A stretch of 64,000 nt of DNA from Pseudomonadota bacterium (lineage in GTDB: Bacteria; Pseudomonadota; Gammaproteobacteria; Burkholderiales; Burkholderiaceae_C): positions 1 to 64,000 of the forward strand of contig JAKBBK010000001.1 of NCBI GenBank assembly GCA_021808525.1. Reading direction: 5' to 3'. The notes beneath the pieces are model-generated. The model did not search any database and had not been told where the DNA came from. It saw only the letters and a program-made list of their open reading frames with translations. Position numbers and translations under genes: made by a program. Positions within the stretch are counted from its first letter, which is position 1; each line of letters starts with the position of its first letter. Below are positions 57,834-64,000 of this stretch, piece after piece.

Positions 57834-58373
57834 ATGAGTCTGCTCCAAGTCCCCGCCGGCAAGAGCCTGCCCGACGATTTCAACGTCGTGATCGAGATTC
57901 CCGCCGGCGCGCCGCCGGTCAAGTACGAAGTCGACAAGGCCAGCGGTGCGCTGTTCGTCGACCGTTTCATGGCCACGGCGATGCACTACCCCTGCAACTA
58001 CGGCTACATCCCCCAGACCCTGTCCGAGGACGGCGATCCGGTGGACGTGCTGGTGGTCACGCCCATCCCCCTGGTGCATGGCTGCGTGGTGCGCTGCCGC
58101 CCGGTGGGCATGCTGAAGATGACCGACGAGGCCGGCCCCGACGCCAAGCTGATCGCCGTGCCGGTGGAAAAGCTGCTGCCGGTGTATCGCAACATCCGCT
58201 CGCCCGAGGATCTGGCTCCCGAGCTGCTGCGCCAGATCGAGCATTTCTTCAACCACTACAAGGACCTCGAGGCCGGCAAGTGGGTGAAGACCGAAGGCTG
58301 GGGCGACGCCGACGCCGCGCGCGCCGAGATCAGCGCCAGCGCCAAGCGCTACGCGCAGGTCGACCGCGGCTGA
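57834..58373 (+). CDS. ppa: Inorganic pyrophosphatase (family I)
   Basis: 179 residues, the size of bacterial hexameric PPase. The metal-binding signature [11 protein letters not shown] is intact, with [17 protein letters not shown] before it, [14 protein letters not shown], and the C-terminal [16 protein letters not shown]. It hydrolyses pyrophosphate in the cytoplasm and pulls biosynthesis forward. It is probably separately transcribed from dolP, 93 bp away. Confidence 0.97.
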   Translation: MSLLQVPAGKSLPDDFNVVIEIPAGAPPVKYEVDKASGALFVDRFMATAMHYPCNYGYIPQTLSEDGDPVDVLVVTPIPLVHGCVVRCRPVGMLKMTDEAGPDAKLIAVPVEKLLPVYRNIRSPEDLAPELLRQIEHFFNHYKDLEAGKWVKTEGWGDADAARAEISASAKRYAQVDRG

Positions 58374-58392
58374 GCCTCTCCCGGGGCGGCGC

Positions 58393-59571
58393 ATGACCCA
58401 GGGCCACGGCGCCGCCTCACCCGTCGACGATGGCGCCCGCGCCGGTCTGGTGCTGGCCGCCGCGGCGCTGCTGGGCATGGTGCTGAGCAACAGCGTTCTG
58501 GCCGCGGCCTGGCACGCCTTGCTGGATGCCCGCTGGGGGCTGTCGCTGGGCCCCCTGCATCTGGTCGAAAGCAACCTGCGCTGGATCAACGACGCCCTGA
58601 TGGCGCTGTTCTTCCTGCAGGTGGGCATCGAGATCAAGCGCGAGTGGCTGTTCGGTGCGCTGTCCGACCGCAGGGCCCGCGTGCTGCCGGTGGCCGCCGC
58701 GCTGGGCGGCATGCTGGTGCCGGCGCTGGTATTCGCGGCGGTGAATGCCGAGCATCCGGCGAATCTGTCCGGATGGGCGGTGCCCGCGGCCACCGACATC
58801 GCCTTCGCGCTGGGCCTGATGGCCCTGTTCGCGCGCGGGCTTCCCGCCCGCGCCAGGGTGTTCCTCACGGCGGTGGCCGTGCTCGACGACCTGGGCGCGG
58901 TGATGATCATCGCCGCCTTCTACACCGCGCAGTTGTCGGGGCCCATGCTGGGCCTGGCCGTGGCCACGGTGATCGCGATGGGCCTGCTGGCGAATTTCGG
59001 CGTGCGCCGCGCCTGGCCCTATCTGGCGCTGGGTCTGCTGTTGTGGTGGTGGGTGCTGCATTCGGGCGTGCACCCCACGGTGGCCGGCGTGCTCACCGGC
59101 GTGCTGCTACCCCAGCAGCGCGACGGGGGGGCCGGGCAGCGCGTGGAGCGCGCGCTGGCTCCCGTGGTCACCTGGGGCGTGTTGCCGCTGTTCGCGTTGG
59201 CCAATGCCGGCATCGAACTGCACGGCTCGCTGGGGGAACTGTTGCGCAGCCCCGTCACCTGGGGCGTGGCGCTGGGCCTGCTGCTGGGCAAGCCCATGGG
59301 CATCCTGGGGGGGGTGTTCGCGGCCGCGCGCGCGGGGGGAGGGCTGCCGGCGGGCTACAGCTGGCGCCTCATGCTGGCCCTTTCGGGTTTTTGCGGCGTG
59401 GGATTCACCATGTCGCTGTTCATCGCGGACCTGGCCTGGCCCGATGGCGCGGCGGCCTTCGACGCCGCGCGCCTGGGCGTGCTGCTGGGCACCTTGCTGG
59501 CCGTGGGCGCCGGCAGCGCGGTGGCGGCGCGGCTGTATCCGCGCCGATCGGCGCGCGCGGCCTCGCGCTAG
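58393..59571 (+). CDS. nhaA: Na+/H+ antiporter NhaA
   Basis: 392 residues, about 12 transmembrane segments. NhaA marks: RWINDALMALFFLQVGIEIK near the N-terminus, AVPAATDIAFALGLMALF with the partly buried aspartate, AVLDDLGAVMIIAAF with the paired aspartates that bind the ion, and GVGFTMSLFIADLAWP in the C-terminal half. It exports sodium for protons at the inner membrane. It starts 20 bp after ppa and may share its transcript. The thi operon with its riboswitch lies 225 bp downstream. Confidence 0.95.
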   Translation: MTQGHGAASPVDDGARAGLVLAAAALLGMVLSNSVLAAAWHALLDARWGLSLGPLHLVESNLRWINDALMALFFLQVGIEIKREWLFGALSDRRARVLPVAAALGGMLVPALVFAAVNAEHPANLSGWAVPAATDIAFALGLMALFARGLPARARVFLTAVAVLDDLGAVMIIAAFYTAQLSGPMLGLAVATVIAMGLLANFGVRRAWPYLALGLLLWWWVLHSGVHPTVAGVLTGVLLPQQRDGGAGQRVERALAPVVTWGVLPLFALANAGIELHGSLGELLRSPVTWGVALGLLLGKPMGILGGVFAAARAGGGLPAGYSWRLMLALSGFCGVGFTMSLFIADLAWPDGAAAFDAARLGVLLGTLLAVGAGSAVAARLYPRRSARAASR

Positions 59572-59650
59572 CGCGGAGCCTGGCGCGCAACGGGCGGGGT
59601 TTTCGCAACGCCACGTTCCGGCGCCGGCCCAACAGGTCTATACTGAACCA

Positions 59651-62838
<3,188 letters not shown>

Positions 62839-62849
<11 letters not shown>

Positions 62850-63087
62850 AGCCTTGGCAGGGCCCGGCGCGCAGGCGGCCCGCCGGACCCTGTCGGTGAA
62901 TGGCGAAAGCCTGCGCAGTGCGGCGCTCACGCTGCACGACTTGCTGGCCGAGCGCGGCCTCGACCCCGTGCGCGGCGAATTCGCCTGTGCGGTCAACGGT
63001 TGTTTCGTGCCCCGCGCGCAATGGCCCGGACAGCGCCTGGCCGACGGCGATTGCGTGGACATCGTCGCCCCCGTGGTGGGCGGCTGA
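62839..63087 (+). CDS. thiS: Sulfur carrier protein ThiS
   Basis: 82 residues. The C-terminal diglycine (DIVAPVVGG) is the site that becomes a thiocarboxylate, and [10 protein letters not shown] with [10 protein letters not shown] is the ThiS fold. It is longer than usual (about 65) by a 15-residue leader; a later start is possible, but no ATG stands nearer. It overlaps thiO by 11 bp. It supplies sulfur to ThiG. Confidence 0.92.
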
Positions 63088-63124
63088 TCGCCGCGCGCCA
63101 GGCCCGCAGTCCCCTGGAGTTCCC

Positions 63125-64000
63125 ATGGAAACCGAGATCACCTCCCCCGAGAGCTTCCACGTCGCCGCGCCCGTGCCCGCTGGCGTATCGGCCCCGCCCG
63201 CAGCGGTCGGTGCCGTCGGTGCCGTTGCTGGCGTCGGTGCCGACGGTTCCGTCGCTCCCGACTCCTGGAGCGTGGCAGGCGCGAGCCTGGGATCGCGTCT
63301 GTTCCTGGGTACCTCCCACTACCCCAGCCCGCAGGTGCTGGCGCAGGCGGCACAGGCCTCCGGCGCGCAGGTGTTCACCGTGGGACTGCGCCGCCTGCAA
63401 CCCGAGAGCGGCGGCGGCCAGGCCTTCTGGCAGCGCATCCGCGCGCTGGGCGGGCATCTGCTGCCCAACACCGCGGGCTGCCACGGCGCGCAGCAGGCGG
63501 TGAACCTGGCGCGCATGGCGCGCGAGCTGTTCGGCACCCGCTGGATCAAGCTGGAGGTGATCGGCGACGACTACACCCTGCAGCCCGATCCCTTCGGCAC
63601 CCTGGAGGCGGCCACCGTGCTCGCCGCCGAGGGCTTCTCCGTGTTCGCCTACACCACGGACGACCTCGTGCTGGCACGGCGCCTGCTCGACGCCGGGGTG
63701 GCCGCGGTCATGCCCTGGGCCGCGCCCATCGGTTCCGGGCGCGGCCCGCAGAACCTGCAGGCCCTGCGCACGCTTCGCGAGCGCCTGCCCGACGCGGTGC
63801 TGGTCTGCGACGCCGGCCTGGGCCGGCCCTCGCACGCGGCGCAGGTGATGGAAATCGGCTTCGACGCCGTGCTGCTCAACACCGCGGTGGCCGAGGCCGC
63901 CGACCCCGTGCGCATGGCCGCCGCCTTCGGCGCCGCGGTGCGCGCCGGGCGGGACGGATTCCTCGCGGGCATCATGCCCGAGCGCGACACCGCGCAGGCC
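63125..64000 (+). CDS. thiG: Thiazole synthase ThiG, cut by right window edge
   Basis: 292 residues are visible; little of the C-terminus should be missing. The Schiff-base lysine is in WIKLEVIGD (K142 here), and [33 protein letters not shown] and [17 protein letters not shown] are conserved. ThiG makes the thiazole phosphate from DXP, ThiS thiocarboxylate and iminoglycine. The N-terminus carries about 45 extra residues ahead of [13 protein letters not shown], with short repeats ([13 protein letters not shown]) and proline, not seen in ordinary ThiG. The ATG at 63125 lies 38 bp after thiS; a later start would remove the extension. Confidence 0.92.
   Translation, partial: METEITSPESFHVAAPVPAGVSAPPAAVGAVGAVAGVGADGSVAPDSWSVAGASLGSRLFLGTSHYPSPQVLAQAAQASGAQVFTVGLRRLQPESGGGQAFWQRIRALGGHLLPNTAGCHGAQQAVNLARMARELFGTRWIKLEVIGDDYTLQPDPFGTLEAATVLAAEGFSVFAYTTDDLVLARRLLDAGVAAVMPWAAPIGSGRGPQNLQALRTLRERLPDAVLVCDAGLGRPSHAAQVMEIGFDAVLLNTAVAEAADPVRMAAAFGAAVRAGRDGFLAGIMPERDTAQA

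Overview
The window is one contiguous piece of very GC-rich (about 70% by eye) bacterial chromosome, densely packed with genes. The gene content points to a betaproteobacterium of Burkholderiales type. The evidence is a GlcG/LysR/branched-chain ABC catabolic cluster, a DUF1841 gene beside a lone ParA, a nadC-nadA pair, a rsmI-yraN-diaA-dolP run and a thiCOSG operon. The DabA-DabB bicarbonate uptake pair and the formaldehyde-oxidation pair hint at autotrophic or one-carbon capacity, but the window does not prove it. I saw no rRNA, tRNA, CRISPR array, insertion sequence or phage gene.

Region 1 (1-18103) is an accessory catabolic block. Minus-strand genes encode a LysR regulator cut by the left edge, a GlcG/HbpS-like protein, a shikimate-dehydrogenase-like enzyme, a LigB-type dioxygenase and a TcuR-like regulator. 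Diverging from them is a plus-strand run: tcuA, tcuB, an aldehyde dehydrogenase, a ThDP enzyme, a fumarate-reductase-like flavoprotein, a branched-chain-type ABC importer, a cupin and a short-chain dehydrogenase. The importer is unusual because permease LivM and both ATPases (LivG, LivF) are fused in one 853-residue polypeptide. The set reads as uptake and oxidation of an unidentified carboxylate, and it is the best candidate here for an undescribed pathway.

Region 2 (18164-28497) holds dabB-dabA with a divergent LysR gene, glutathione-dependent formaldehyde oxidation (frmA, fghA), a hydroxyacid dehydrogenase, a POT peptide transporter and an acyl-CoA thioesterase. Region 3 (28609-38758) holds a LysR gene and a five-gene overlapping operon for a tripartite RND efflux pump with its own two-component system, plus an HD-GYP phosphodiesterase. 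Region 4 (38966-44679) holds a periplasmic cyclohexadienyl dehydratase (pheC), a lipoprotein, a secreted zinc phospholipase C-like protein, DUF1841, an orphan ParA and an Fnr-like regulator.

Region 5 (44865-64000) is housekeeping. It contains NAD synthesis (nadC, nadA), tRNA modification (mnmC), folate salvage (5-FTHF cyclo-ligase), a lytic transglycosylase, an NDUFA9-like protein, Rep helicase, rsmI-yraN-diaA-dolP, inorganic pyrophosphatase, NhaA, and a TPP-riboswitch-controlled thiC-thiO-thiS-thiG operon that runs off the right edge. Regulatory sequence visible by eye includes LysR-type inverted repeats, a PhoB/OmpR-type 11-bp direct repeat, an Fnr-like box, an AT-rich palindrome, the TPP riboswitch and one convincing intrinsic terminator.
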